Assembly (NCBI RefSeq): GCF_002865545.1
Contig: NZ_CP025543.1
Location: 496,001-560,000, forward strand
Length of the DNA: 64,000 nucleotides
Reading direction: 5' to 3'
Origin: Spiroplasma monobiae MQ-1
Lineage (GTDB): Bacteria; Bacillota_I; Bacilli_A; Mycoplasmatales; Mycoplasmataceae
Positions 22,981-33,938 of this stretch are shown here, piece by piece (the stretch's first letter is position 1; each line of letters opens with the position of its first letter). Position numbers and translations under genes: made by a program. Below the pieces are notes generated by a model, which was not told the origin of the DNA, made no database searches, and saw only the letters and a list, made by a program, of their open reading frames with translations.

Positions 22981-23901
22981 TTATTTATTTAGTAAGTAAA
23001 GCCCACCATAACATGCAGCCTTATTTTTAAGCATAGAAATATCGAATTTAGATTCAATTTCTTGATTTATATTCATTACCATTCCTTGAAAAACAAATTC
23101 CTTGTTTTTACTTATTGCTTTTTTGATCATATCTTGAAACTGTTCATTTTCGCTAACACCGCCACCAATAGTTATTAATTCAAAATCTAATACATAATCT
23201 AAATTAATTATAAGTTTTGCTATTTGTTCTATCCATTCATCAATCATCTTTACAGCTATTTCTTCTCCTTCATTATATAGTTCAAACATTTGTTTTCCTG
23301 TTAAAATTTTTTCTTCTTTGTTTAAAAACTTTCTTTTAAAAAGCAAGGCACCCAAACCTGTATCAAAAGTTACAGAATAATTCCTCTCATTACCAATACT
23401 TGAATACATCTTACCAAACTCTCCCGCTCTTAAATTTGCTCCATTATATATTTTTCCATTAATAATTATTCCACCACCAATTGCAGTACCAATAGTTATA
23501 TGAACCATATTTGATACTTTTTTTGTTTTATTTCTTTCATAAAATTCACCAATTGCAGCTGACTTTGCATCATTTTCTATAAGAATTTTTTTCATATTTT
23601 TATATTTTGAAAAATATTCTTCAATATTTATGTCGATTTCAGTAATAGTTGATGGTGATAGTATTTTCTTATTCTTTGAATCTATAATTCCGGGCAAGGC
23701 CAAGAAAACATTAAATTCTTCTTTTTCATTATCTAGCACTTTAGATATTTCTTCAAAAACTTTAACTAATCTAGTTTTTGTAAAAAATTCTGTAACAACA
23801 TCTGCTTCACAAGTTAAATATTCATTTTTTATTTCTTTTTTATTTTCAAATACAATACATTTTGTTCCTGTTCCTCCAACATCAAAAGTATAGCTTTTCA
23901 T
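22981..23901 (-). CDS. ROK-family sugar kinase (306 aa)
   Basis: Probably phosphorylates free hexose, such as glucose released by the glucosidases. The ROK start Phe-Asp-Val-Gly-Gly-Thr-Gly-Thr-Lys binds ATP phosphate. Ile-Glu-Asn-Asp-Ala carries the catalytic Asp, and Gly-Thr-Ala-Ile-Gly-Gly-Gly-Ile is the second phosphate motif. The Cys-x-Cys-Gly-x-x-Gly-Cys zinc motif of many ROK repressors and glucokinases is missing, and there is no HTH, so this is a kinase rather than a repressor. The single Trp (Asp-Glu-Trp-Ile-Glu) uses TGG, unlike the TGA preferred elsewhere. The start has AGAGGAA. It lies between RpiR2 and the permease of module 2, with hairpins on both sides. Confidence 0.82.
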   Translation of the reverse strand: MKSYTFDVGGTGTKCIVFENKKEIKNEYLTCEADVVTEFFTKTRLVKVFEEISKVLDNEKEEFNVFLALPGIIDSKNKKILSPSTITEIDINIEEYFSKYKNMKKILIENDAKSAAIGEFYERNKTKKVSNMVHITIGTAIGGGIIINGKIYNGANLRAGEFGKMYSSIGNERNYSVTFDTGLGALLFKRKFLNKEEKILTGKQMFELYNEGEEIAVKMIDEWIEQIAKLIINLDYVLDFELITIGGGVSENEQFQDMIKKAISKNKEFVFQGMVMNINQEIESKFDISMLKNKAACYGGLYLLNK

Positions 23902-23980
23902 ACTTATTCCTCTATTCTTTCTTTCTTTATTATTTTTTCATTTTAGTAAGAAAATAATAAGTCTTTTTCAAAAAAAAGAA

Positions 23981-24005
23981 AACACTTTCCTAAAAAGAAA
24001 GTGTT
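23981..24005 (-). terminator. Hairpin between RpiR2 and the ROK kinase
   Basis: AACACTTTCC and GAAAGTGTT form a stem with a short A-rich loop. It overlaps the RpiR2 stop codon (24004-24006) and is followed on minus by TTTTCTTTTTTT. It is almost the same sequence as 22953-22975. Confidence 0.6.
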
Positions 24006-24732
24006 AAATTTTTTCAAATATGTGAAGGAATAAAAGTTCTAAAATTATATTTCTATATATCATTTTAGAACTATTAAAATCGTAATTCAATATCATTTCT
24101 GCTTCGAATTTTTCATCAATTTTAAATCTTTGTCTTTCGCTTGCTATTAAAAATGACTTTTGTCCTTCTTCCCTTGTTGAATTTCAAACTTTTAATAGTG
24201 AATCATTATCTGCAGAACAAATTATAATTATGTTTAAATCATTAACATCATTTTTAATTAAATTAGATCTATAGTCATTACTAATTAGTCTTACATTTTT
24301 ATTTAATGAGACAAAAAGATCTTTTATATAATTTGCTGCATGTTTAACTTGATATGATGAATAAATATTAATTGTTTCTTTTATTTTTAATTCATTCACA
24401 ATTTCTTTTATAAAGAAATTGTTTTGTGAAATTCAATGTGTTATAGAATTTAATTTTTCAATAACGTTAACATCTTTTATATTTCTATTTCAATCATAAT
24501 GTTTATACTCTTTTTTTAATTCAAACATTAATTCTCTATAGCCAGAATAACCAATTTTCTTTGAAAATTTAGTTATTTGACTTATACTAACAAAAGATTC
24601 TTGAGCAAGTGTTTTCTGATCTTTAAAATCTCCATTGTTGAAATGACTTAATATTATCTTAGCGATTGTAATATATGTTCCTTCATTAATTCCTCTTGTT
24701 ACTTTTTCAATTTTTTCTACTATTGATTCCAT
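24004..24732 (-). CDS. RpiR/MurR-family regulator 2 (242 aa)
   Basis: Sugar-phosphate-responsive regulator of module 2. The N-terminal HTH contains Thr-Leu-Ala-Gln-Glu-Ser-Phe-Val-Ser-Ile-Ser-Gln-Ile-Thr-Lys-Phe-Ser-Lys (about residues 40-57). The C-terminal SIS-like region begins with Ile-Asn-Ile-Tyr-Ser-Ser-Tyr-Gln. The frame passes TGA at 24184 and 24490. It is closely related to RpiR3. Upstream are a -10 box (TATAAT, 24774-24779) and a run of 17 A (T on the gene strand) at 24791-24807, which sits where the -35 region would be. Confidence 0.82.
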
Positions 24733-24773
24733 TATTTTTATCCTTTATTTCATTCTCTATATAATTATAGTTT

Positions 24774-24807
24774 TTAAGATTATGTTTTTCAAAAAAAAAA
24801 AAAAAAA
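24774..24807 (-). promoter_or_regulatory. RpiR2 promoter with 17-nt homopolymer
   Basis: TATAAT on the minus strand (24774-24779) lies 40 nt upstream of the RpiR2 start. Eleven bases further upstream begins a T17 run (A17 on plus, 24791-24807). A homopolymer this close to a promoter could change length by slippage and so alter transcription. Confidence 0.5.
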
Positions 24808-24840
24808 TATTTTACAAAGATAAAATATTTTTTTTGGATT

Positions 24841-26292
24841 TTATAATTCTCCAGTTTCTCTGAATTTTTTGAATCAATTAAATGATTTTTTCTTGAATCT
24901 ATCTCCAGTACCTTTGTGATAATCATCATAATCAACAAAGATTAATCCGTAACGTTTTGACATTTCGTTTGTACTTAAACTTACAACGTCAATTGGTGTT
25001 CACATTGTGTAACCAAATACATTTACTCCATCAAGAATAGCTTCATTCATTTGTTTAAAGTGTTCTGATAAGTAATCAATTCTATAATCATCTTCAACAG
25101 TATTGTTGCTATCTAATGTTTCAACAACTCCAATACCATTTTCTGAAATAAATAAAGGTATTTCATATCTATCTCATAATTCATTTAGAGTAACTCTTAA
25201 TCCAATTGGATCAATTTGTCAACCTCACTCAGTTGCTTTTAAGAATGGGTTTTTACCTCCCATTAGTAAATTTCCTCCAGCTTTTTCTAATAATTCTTTT
25301 GAAATTGTTGAGGTCATGTAGTAACTGAAAGTAATGTAATGTATTGGATTGTTTTTAATTACATTCATTTCTTCAGGTGTTGTTTCAAATTTAATATTGT
25401 GTTCTTCGAAATAACGTTCTGAATATGTTGGATATTTTCCTTTGATCATTACATCATAGTAGAAATATCTTTCCATTTGTTGGAATTTTAAGTTTTCCAT
25501 TACATTAACTGGGTTACAGTCAGAATAATAAGTTGTCATGTTAGCAACCATACATCCCATTTCAATATTGCTTGAAATTGTTTTTGCAATTTCAATAACC
25601 TTAGCTTGAGCATAAAATTGGTTGTGCAATCCTTGTCATGCAGCATTTTTATATTCCTCTTCTGTTTTGAAGTCTTCTTTGAAAACTCCAAGACCAGTAA
25701 CAGGAGATAATGTTGCAATATTGATTTCATTAAATGGTAATCAATATTTAACTAAATCTTTGTATTCGTTCATAATAACTGTTGAGAATTTGATAAATAA
25801 ATCAACAACTTTTTTGTTTGATCATCCACCATATTCTTTTGTAATTGGATAAGGAACGTCATAATGTTGGATGGTTAACATTACTTCCATTCCGGCATCT
25901 TTACATTCTTGAAATACACTTCTGTAAAATTCAATTGCACTTTTGTTTGGTTCTGCTTCATCTCCATTAGGAAAGATTCTACTTCATGCAATTGACATTC
26001 TATAAATGTTCATTCCAGCTTCTTTAAATAAAGCAATATCTTCTTTGTATCTGTGATACTGATCTACTCCAAATCTTTTTGGATAGTGTAGACCTTCTTT
26101 GTTTTCAATTGATTTTTCATAATCTTCTCTAGTATAAGCATTTAATTCACTTACACTTTTACGATCCAAATTTGGGTTGAAAGGTCTCATATCTGCGATT
26201 GTAAGTGATTTACCATCAACATCATATGCCCCTTCTACTTGTGAAGCTGAAGTCGCCCCTCCTCACAAGAAATCTTTTTTAACAAATTTCAT
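24841..26292 (-). CDS. bglA: 6-phospho-beta-glucosidase 4, GH1 (483 aa)
   Basis: GH1 hydrolase of module 3. The N-terminal Phe-Leu-Trp-Gly-Gly-Ala-Thr-Ser-Ala-Ser-Gln-Val-Glu-Gly, the acid/base Glu in Pro-Phe-Asn-Glu-Ile-Asn (about 190) and the nucleophile Glu384 in Ile-Ser-Glu-Asn-Gly are intact. Same length as glucosidase 2 and very similar in the C-terminal third (Asn-Pro-Phe-Leu-Lys-Ala-Thr-Glu-Trp-Gly-Trp-Gln-Ile-Asp-Pro), so the two modules probably arose by duplication. The start has a perfect AGGAGG 6 nt upstream, the strongest ribosome-binding site in the window. The stop of the permease (26310) is 17 nt upstream, so the genes form one operon. Confidence 0.88.
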
Positions 26293-26309
26293 AATTTGCC
26301 TCCTTATTG

Positions 26310-28850
26310 TTAATTAACTGCTAGTAAATTTCTTTTTTGTTCTTTTGTAAAGTAAATTTTTTTCTCTTCAAGAACACCATAACCTACCTCAACAGCATTT
26401 ACTGCATTTCAATATAAGTTTTTGAATTCTAATATTTCTTCTTTTTTAACTTCTTTTGAAATGTTTTCTACAAATTCAAATGTAGCATTTTCTAATTCTT
26501 TAACTGTTGATTCATAGTTTTTAACTGTATCTTTTCGGTCTTTAATTAGATTTTCTTTTTCTAACACTAATGGATTAATTTTATCAGTTAAACTATATGA
26601 ATTGTATCTCTCAACAATCATGTCAATTTTTTCTTGTTCTAATTTTTCATTAACTTGAGCTTTTGTTGCTTTTTTATATAGTTTAGCTTTTGTTTTTTCT
26701 TCTACACCATTTAAATAAGCAATTTTAGCTTCTAACTTAAGTAATTTTTGTAAATATTTTTCATATTCTTTAATTACTTCTTTTTTATCTTTTATTTGTA
26801 AAGAAATATCTTTAGAATTTTTTTCAAATCATTCTAAACTTTCTGAATTCATTTTTTTCAATAATTTTTCAATTTTTTTAGAAACATCTACTGCTACTTT
26901 GTATTCATTTTTTCTTTCTTTATAGAAGAAGAAAGTTAATAATATAGCAGTACCAATTGTTGCTAAAAATGATAATAATAATATAACTTTATGCATTGGC
27001 TCATCATAGTTTAGTACTGCTAGAATTCCTTGAGGACCTACAGAGTTTTGAACAACACCTAAGTAACCACAAATTAATCCACCAACACCTCCTGATAAAC
27101 ATCCAATTATGAAAGGTTTAACTTTTGGTAAGTTTATTCCATAAATAATTGGTTCTGTTATACCAAATACTCCTGCTGGTATTGCATTAAGGGCTAAGCC
27201 TCTTAAATTTCCATTTTTTGTAAATATAGCTATACCAATAACAGTTCCCAATTGTCCCATAACAGCTATTGTAACTGCGGGTAACATTGGTGAAGGTGTT
27301 GCACTTGTTATGATTGGTAACATCATTGTCATAGCAACAGCTACGTGAACACCTGTTAATACAAGTGGTTGTCATATAATTGTAAATAGAGCAACCCCTA
27401 TACCAAATGGTATAGCACCCAATAAATTAACCAAAATAACCATTAAGTATTCTAATAATCCCAATATTGGTCCTGCAATAAATAATACAGGAACTACTGT
27501 TAAGAAAATAACAATAGCTGATCTAAATACAATATCAATTGAACTTGGCATTCAAGTTTTAATTCATTTATCTGAATAAGCAATTATAAATCCAGCCAAT
27601 ATAAATGGAAGAACACTTCCTTCATAAGCTTTTATAACTACAGGATAATCAGATATCCTAAATAAGAACCAACCAGAAATTCCATATTTTGTTTCTGACA
27701 TCAACTGACCAAAACTTCATTCTTCAGTTCCAGTAGGCAATACTCCAACAAACAATATTCTTGAAGTCAATATCAATCCTGCAAATATAGCAAGAATAGT
27801 ATTCCCATTTAAATATTTAACCGTATTATATAAAAAGAATACACCAATTAAGTTTAATCCTACCTTTTGCAAAATGAACATAATTACTGAAAGTAAATTT
27901 GCATTTTCAATACTAACTGTTGGGTCATCAAGGTTTTGTGTTCAACCAATTTGGTTTGTAATTGCATATAGAGCACCAAATATACCAACAGCCATAAGCA
28001 CAGGGATAATCGGAACCATGATTCCAGCAATTGCTTCCATTATTATAGAACCAACAGATTTTTTAACTTTATCTTTTGTTTCTTTGGTAGATCCTGAATA
28101 GTTATCTAACTTTTCAATTTCTTCTCTTACTTTATAACATTCTCCACCAATAATGATTTGTAATTCATCACCAGCTCAATTTATACCTTTTACTAATTCA
28201 TTTGATTTTATTTTAGCTTCATCAACTTTAGATTTATCATTTATGTTAAATCTAAGCCTTGTCATACAGTTATATACTCTTGAGTAATTAGCTCTTCCTC
28301 CAACTGCATTCACAAAGTGTTCACCTGCTAATTGATATTTTGATTTAAATTCTTTTAAACCATTTTCGCTTTTAGCGGGAGACACTTGCTTATAACTAAT
28401 TTTACAAATCAATTCACCCTTTTTGTATTTTCCTTCTTTTAATCCAAGTATTTGAATATCTTCAGCACTTGCTGGATCAAATACAATTGGTGTTTCACTT
28501 GTTACATTGTTGTCTTTTAAAACTTGTAAGTCAACTTCAAATATTGCATCATTAAGTTTTAAATTTTGTTCAAGCTTTACCTTTTGAGTAAATGGTTTCC
28601 CATTTAATTTAACAGTATCAATACCACAATGAATTAAAACATCTAACTCATTGTTTATTTTAAAACCATAAGCATGTTTTGTTTCAAATGTCATCTTACA
28701 CTTAGCCTTATCAAATGGCAATGAAAACTTTCCGTTTTCTGGTATTACTACTATCCCATCTCCAAGCATTTTCTCTGAGAAAACAGCATCACTACATTTA
28801 GAAATGTGTTTTACTTCACAGTCAACTGGAGCATATAGATTAATTTCCAT
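26310..28850 (-). CDS. PTS beta-glucoside permease EIIABC, module 3, with long C-terminal helical tail (846 aa)
   Basis: Paralogue of 20365-22881 with the same A-B-C order. EIIA active His74 lies in Leu-Ile-His-Cys-Gly-Ile-Asp, EIIB Cys195 in Tyr-Asn-Cys-Met-Thr-Arg-Leu-Arg, and EIIC follows with about ten membrane segments. After the last segment (Phe-Phe-Tyr-Lys-Glu-Arg-Lys) come roughly 210 residues that are almost all charged or aliphatic, rich in Lys, Glu, Leu and Val: a predicted coiled-coil tail in the cytosol. TGA codons at about 26409, 26829 and elsewhere read as Trp. The start follows AAAGGAGAATTTTGT. Imports and phosphorylates beta-glucosides for glucosidase 4. Confidence 0.88.
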
Positions 28851-28860
28851 ACAAAATTCT

Positions 28861-28882
28861 CCTTTACAATAATATTTTCCAT
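28861..28882 (-). promoter_or_regulatory. Conserved leader motif upstream of EIIABC, module 3
   Basis: On the minus strand this is ATGGAAAATATTATTGTAAAGG, 20 of 22 positions identical to 22891-22912 and at the same distance from the start codon. A weak hairpin related to the module 2 hairpins (GGAAAGT pairing with ACTTTAC) lies further upstream at about 28924-28943. Confidence 0.5.
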
Positions 28883-28945
28883 TATATGTAAAAAAAAAGA
28901 ATAGATTTATCTACTCATTCAAGTACTTTCCTAATTGTAAAGTTT

Positions 28946-29671
28946 TTAAAGTTTATTAAATATTGTAAAGAAAAGCATATTAAGAGCCAATATTCTAGTG
29001 TCTGCTCTTGAATTATCCAAATCAAAGTCAATAAGCATTTTGGCTCAAAATTCTTCTTCTAGCTTATTTTCTTGTTTTTCAGTAACAATCAAGTAATTAT
29101 TTTCTTTTGTTTCATAAGACTTAGTAAAGTTATCAATTAAAGTATCATTGTCCCTACCTGTTAAAACCACTATATTAATTCCTTTTCCATTTTGTTGTCT
29201 TGGTTTGAATCTAAATTCATTATTAAGCAGTATTACATCTTTGCCATATTCTATTAATAAGTTTGCAAAATATTTTGAACAATCATAAGCTTGATAAGAA
29301 GAATAAATATTTATAACTTCTGCTCGATTTATTCCAATTATTATTTCATCAACAAATTTTTCATTGTTTTGAATTCAGTTTTGAATATTTGCAAAAACCT
29401 CTTGTGAATCAATCCTACTTGTCTTTTCATAGTTATATTTTGATCATTCATTTTTAATTGTAAAAATAAACTCACGATATCCAGAAAATCCAAGTTTTTT
29501 AGAAAACTTAGTTAATGTAGATATAGAAACAAATGTTTGTGAAGCTAGCTCTTCTTGATTGAAAAATTTTCCGTTCTTTGAATTTTCCATTATCTTTTTC
29601 GCTATTATTTTAAAGGTTGTTTCTTCAAAATCCTTACTTAATATTTCCAATTTTTCAAACACAGAAATCAT
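28946..29671 (-). CDS. RpiR/MurR-family regulator 3 (241 aa)
   Basis: Regulator of module 3, closely similar to RpiR2. The HTH has Glu-Leu-Ala-Ser-Gln-Thr-Phe-Val-Ser-Ile-Ser-Thr-Leu-Thr-Lys-Phe-Ser-Lys (about residues 42-59); the SIS-like region starts Ile-Asn-Ile-Tyr-Ser-Ser-Tyr-Gln-Ala. I chose the ATG at 29671 because GAGGG lies 8 nt upstream; a TTG at 29689 would add six residues but lacks a site. TGA codons at about 29444 and further downstream read as Trp. The promoter has TATAAT and a homopolymer at the -35 position. The permease gene begins 95 nt downstream. Confidence 0.82.
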
Positions 29672-29693
29672 TTTTTTACCCTCTTCCAATTTG

Positions 29694-29732
29694 ATTATAG
29701 ATAATTTTTATTAAATAAAAAAAAAAAAAAAA
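29694..29732 (-). promoter_or_regulatory. RpiR3 promoter with 16-nt homopolymer at the -35 position
   Basis: TATAAT (29694-29699 on minus) is 17 nt from a T16 run (A16 on plus, 29717-29732). That spacing places the homopolymer exactly where a -35 box would be, the arrangement expected of a slippage-tuned promoter. Confidence 0.5.
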
Positions 29733-29753
29733 CATTTTCATTTAATAAAATGT
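29733..29753 (-). terminator. Terminator of fructokinase
   Basis: ACATTTT pairs with AAAATGT around CATTTAAT-like loop bases, directly downstream of the fructokinase stop (29761). On the minus strand it runs into the T16 tract that also serves the RpiR3 promoter. Confidence 0.55.
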
Positions 29754-29760
29754 CTTTTAT

Positions 29761-30681
29761 CTATTTTAAATATTCTAAGAAAGTTAATGCACCTAAATGT
29801 CTTACCGCTTGATTTGCAAAAGCATTAGACTTAGAAACTATCTCAATTATATCCTCATTTGTTGAATTTTCATTAATATTGTTTGTAACAAATTCATTTA
29901 TTAAACTTGAGATGAATGCATCCCCAGCACCAGTTGTATCAACTAATTCTTCACAAAGAATTGTTGGAACAAAAATAATTTCACCGTTTCATCCACACAT
30001 AGTGTCCTTGCTTCCTCTTGTTATACAAATTAATGCTTTTGGATTATTCTTCATTAATTCTTTTAATGCATTTTCCTCTTTAATCATTCCAGTAACCAGC
30101 AATAACTCCTCATCACTTAATTTTATTAAACTTGCATTATCCAAAAACTCTACACAAAGTCTAATGAACAACTTAATTTCAGCTTCAGTATTTCATAATT
30201 TATCTCTGAAGTTTGGATCAAAACAAAAGTTAATTTCATTTTTCTTTGCAAACTTAAGCAAGCTTCAGTAAGAGTCACTTAAATCACCTTCAAGAAGTGC
30301 TGTTGCACTTCCAAAGTGTATAAAATCAATTTCCTTTAATTTATCTTCTGAGAAATTAGATAAATGAAAATCATTATCACTATTTCTAATAAATTCAAAG
30401 AATCTTTCTTTATTTTCATCCAAAGTAACCTTTGCTATTGTTGTTGGTAATTGTGATTGCTCAATGAAATCTGTTTTAATATTAAATTTTTCTATGAAAG
30501 TATTAATTGAATCTTTGTATTTATCATTTCCTAAACTACCCATAAAATAACTTTCGTTATTTTTTAGCGCAGCAATTGAACAAGCAACATTAAAACTTGC
30601 TCCCCCAACCTCAGCTTTAGTTTTGCCATCAGCTGAATAAACATCCATTAAAACTTCACCAATAGATACTATTTTTTTCAT
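29761..30681 (-). CDS. scrK: PfkB-family fructokinase (306 aa)
   Basis: Phosphorylates fructose released by the adjacent sucrose-6-phosphate hydrolase to fructose 6-phosphate. The PfkB N-terminal glycine motif is Glu-Val-Gly-Gly-Ala-Ser-Phe-Asn-Val-Ala. The C-terminal Asp-Thr-Thr-Gly-Ala-Gly-Asp-Ala-Phe holds the catalytic Asp and anion hole. Phe-Asp-Pro-Asn-Phe-Arg is typical of fructokinases. TGA at 30265 and one downstream read as Trp. Only four bases separate it from the stop of the hydrolase gene, so it is the last gene of the sucrose operon. The sucrose context makes fructokinase more likely than another PfkB kinase. Confidence 0.88.
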
Positions 30682-30685
30682 ACTT

Positions 30686-32137
30686 CTATTTTTCCTTTAA
30701 TATATTTTTAAACATAATATTGTTTCAAACATACTTGTTTGAATCTAATTGAATAACTTTTATTTCATTTAAATCTGAAATAATTTTACTGTGATCTTTA
30801 ATAAAGAATCTCAATGATATTGCATGTTGACCTTCATTAATAAATATTTCTAAACAGCTTCTGTCTATTAATATTCTAACATTATTAACCTCTAAATTAC
30901 CAAAGTTAATTATTGAAGGTAAGTTTTCTTCATCATTAAAATCCATTTGTGTTCTGTCAATTACAAAATTATTATCCTTATTTTTAAGAACTATAAATTT
31001 ATTTTCACTTGCTAATTTGATTTCAAAATCTTTATTTGAAATATTGTCAGATAAAATTTCAACTAATCCATTTTGATAATTAAAAGCACTATCTTCAGAC
31101 TTAATTTCATTAAGTCTTAAGTTTTCTAATTCTTTAATCGGCATTTGATATAAGTAATCATTTTTCACAAATAATTCTCTTGGTATTGTTAAATGATTAC
31201 TTCAAGTAGTTAACTCTTCAGGGAATGGATTTGATTTTGAATTTCCCAATCAACCTAACATGATAACTCTATCTTCAGTATTGTTAAATACTTGTGGTGC
31301 ATAAAAATCAAAACCTAAATCAATTTTTCTTAATTCAGTTTTGAATTTAAAGTTAGCTTCAGAGTCAATTTCAACTTCTCTATATTTAACAAAGTGACTT
31401 CCCTCTCTTAAGGGAGCATCTTGTTCTAGACAAGCAAAAACATACTCTCTTCCATCTAATATAAAATGGTTAGGACATTCAACCATGTAAGAATTTTGTT
31501 CATCACCTTGATCAACTAAAACATCCTTTTTGAATTTTCAAGTTTCTCCATTAAATTCATAAACATTAAGAACACCTTCTTTATTTAAAGTTTGTGCTCC
31601 ATTTAACATAAATAATTTATTTTCTTTTTCAAATACAATAGGATCTCTAAAGTGTCCTGTGTATTTTTTTAAATCACATTCAAATAATAATTCTTTTGTT
31701 ACAACTTTTTCTTTTAAATCAATTAATGCTTTTAGTGTATAACTTGTTCTATCTATATCATTAAATTTTACATTTCCTGTATAGTAGATTTCCATTTCAC
31801 CATTTGAATTAACTCTTGCACTTCCAGAAAAAACACCATTTTTATCATAGTCATTTGATGGAATTAAAGTTAATCCTTCATAAGTATAATTAATAAAATC
31901 TTTTGTTGTATAAAGTCCTCATGATTTATTTCAGTGTTCTATACTAAAAGGACAACTTTGCATAAAAACAAAATATTGTCCTTTATAATATACTAAACCA
32001 TTTGGATCATTTGTAGAACCAGCATAACTTGATAAGTGAAATTGATTGTTATATCAATCAGATTCTTTTTTATCATGATACTCTTTGAATAGTTCTAAGT
32101 GACTTTCGTTTATTAAACTATATTTTTCTCACTTCAT
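30686..32137 (-). CDS. scrB: Sucrose-6-phosphate hydrolase, GH32 (483 aa)
   Basis: Cleaves sucrose 6-phosphate into glucose 6-phosphate and fructose in the cytosol. GH32 motifs: nucleophile Asp44 in Asn-Asp-Pro-Asn-Gly, transition-state Asp165 in Phe-Arg-Asp-Pro, and acid/base Glu220 in Glu-Cys-Pro. The C-terminal beta-sandwich region (about 360-475) includes Ile-Asp-Arg-Ser-Cys-Leu-Glu-Ile-Phe. Several TGA codons read as Trp, one only 12 codons before the stop. It lies between the sucrose PTS permease and fructokinase, all in one operon. Confidence 0.92.
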
Positions 32138-32159
32138 TTTAATTTCTCCATTTTGGTTT

Positions 32160-33914
32160 TTATTTTTTAGATTCTTTATCTTTTATTTTTTCAGATTTTT
32201 TAGCAGCTTTTTCAGCTTTTAATTTTTCTTTTTCAGCTTTTTCTTTTTCTCTTAAAACTTTAACTTCTTCAACATAAGCTTCATATTTAACTTTATCTTC
32301 TTTTAATTTAGCTTCTTTAGCTTTCATTTTTTCTAATTTAGCTTCATTAGCTTTAACTTTCTCTTCATGATTTTTAACATCAGTTTGCTTTGCAAATTTT
32401 TTAAAGTCAATTTGTGCGTTTACAACTTTTGTTGCGTATGCATCAATTTGTTTTTGAGTAACTTTTCTTCCAGATTCTCAATAGAAGAAGAATGTTAGTG
32501 CAAAAGCACTACCGAATGAAATTATGTTTACTAAGATAATTAATATTAAATTTCTCACACTATCTGTGTAAAGTAGTAGTCCAGGAATAACTGTTACACC
32601 CATTCCTTGACATCTAACATTAAGTAATCCTGCAAATAATCCACCAATAAATCCACCCAGTGAGGCAAAGATAAATGGTTTAATTTTTGGAAGGTTAACA
32701 CCAAATATTGCTGGTTCTGTAATACCAAACATTGTTGATATTGCAGATGACATTCCTAAGTTTTTTTCTTGCTTTGATTTTGATTTTAAGGCAACAGCCA
32801 TTGCAGCTCCACCTTGCGAAATGATTGATGCAGTTCATATCGCATTAAAGATTGATCCTTCTTTACCTAAACCATTTTGTACTAATTGAATCTCCAAACC
32901 TTGTAGAACTTGGTGACAACCAGTAATAACGATAGCTTGAAGAACACCCGCAATAATACCTGTACCTAAACCAAATGGTATATTTAATATAGCTTCAGTT
33001 CCAATTAGAATTCCGTTTTCAACCAATAATAATATTGGTCCCAAAACTAATAAAGCAACCAATAAAGATACCACAATTGTTAAGAATGGTGTGAAAATAA
33101 TATTTACAGATTTAGGCATTCATGTCTTAATTCATTTTTCAAGATATGCTACACCAATACCTATAACAAGTGCTGGAAGAACCGAACCTTGGTAACCAGT
33201 AATAGGTATGAATCCTAAGTATATTGGTGTAGCATTTCCTGTAGCTATAGCACCTTTATCTGGCAATAGTGGAGAAATAAGCATTAATCCAACAATAATA
33301 CCAAGTACTGGATTTCCTCCAAATCTTTTAACAGTTGATCAACAAACCAAAACTGCTAGAGATGTAAAAGCCGTTTTAGTTACAATATCAACTATAATTC
33401 ATAAAAGGTTTCCTTCTTCAGGCGAATTTCCAGGACCCAGTATAATAGTTTTCAATAATGCAGCAAAACCCATTGCCAGACCAGCTGCAACAATAGCAGG
33501 AATTATTGGTAAGAATATATCCCCTAATGTTTTCATACTTAATTGTAATCACGCAAATTTTCCACCCTTATTTCTAAATGCTTCTTTATTTGCTTTTGCT
33601 TTTAGTGCAAATTCATCAAATGATTCCTTTTTATTTGAATCACTTATATTTGCAGTTTTAACTTCTAATATTTTTTGAACTTCTGCATAGACAGCTTCAA
33701 CTACACCTGTCCCCAAGATAATTTGTAATTGAGTTGAACTTCAGTTAGTTCCTTTTGCTATTGGTGATTCTTTAATTGCATCAATATTTACTTTGTCTTT
33801 ATCAATTACATTAAAACGTAATCTTGTAACACAGTGTAAATATGATTCAATATTATCTTTACCAACAGCATCGACAAATCTTTGTGCTTCTTGAGCATAA
33901 TTTACTTTTGCCAT
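32160..33914 (-). CDS. scrA: PTS sucrose-type permease EIIBC with charged C-terminal tail (584 aa)
   Basis: Imports and phosphorylates sucrose. EIIB phospho-Cys28 is in Leu-His-Cys-Val-Thr-Arg-Leu-Arg-Phe; the EIIC domain covers about residues 100-465. The substrate is inferred from the adjacent ScrB and ScrK. No EIIA is fused, as usual for sucrose permeases, which borrow the glucose EIIA. After the last membrane segment there are about 115 residues made almost only of Lys, Glu, Ala, Val and Leu, a strongly predicted coiled coil. Its ribosome-binding region lies in the 24-nt gap after the GntR stop. TGA codons read as Trp. Confidence 0.88.
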
Positions 33915-33938
33915 GATTGATATTTCCTATTCTATTTG

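Noticed and set aside
22953-24005. Antiterminator sites of the BglG type before the PTS genes
   Set aside because: No RAT-like sequence is present and no BglG-family gene is in the window; RpiR regulators are linked instead.
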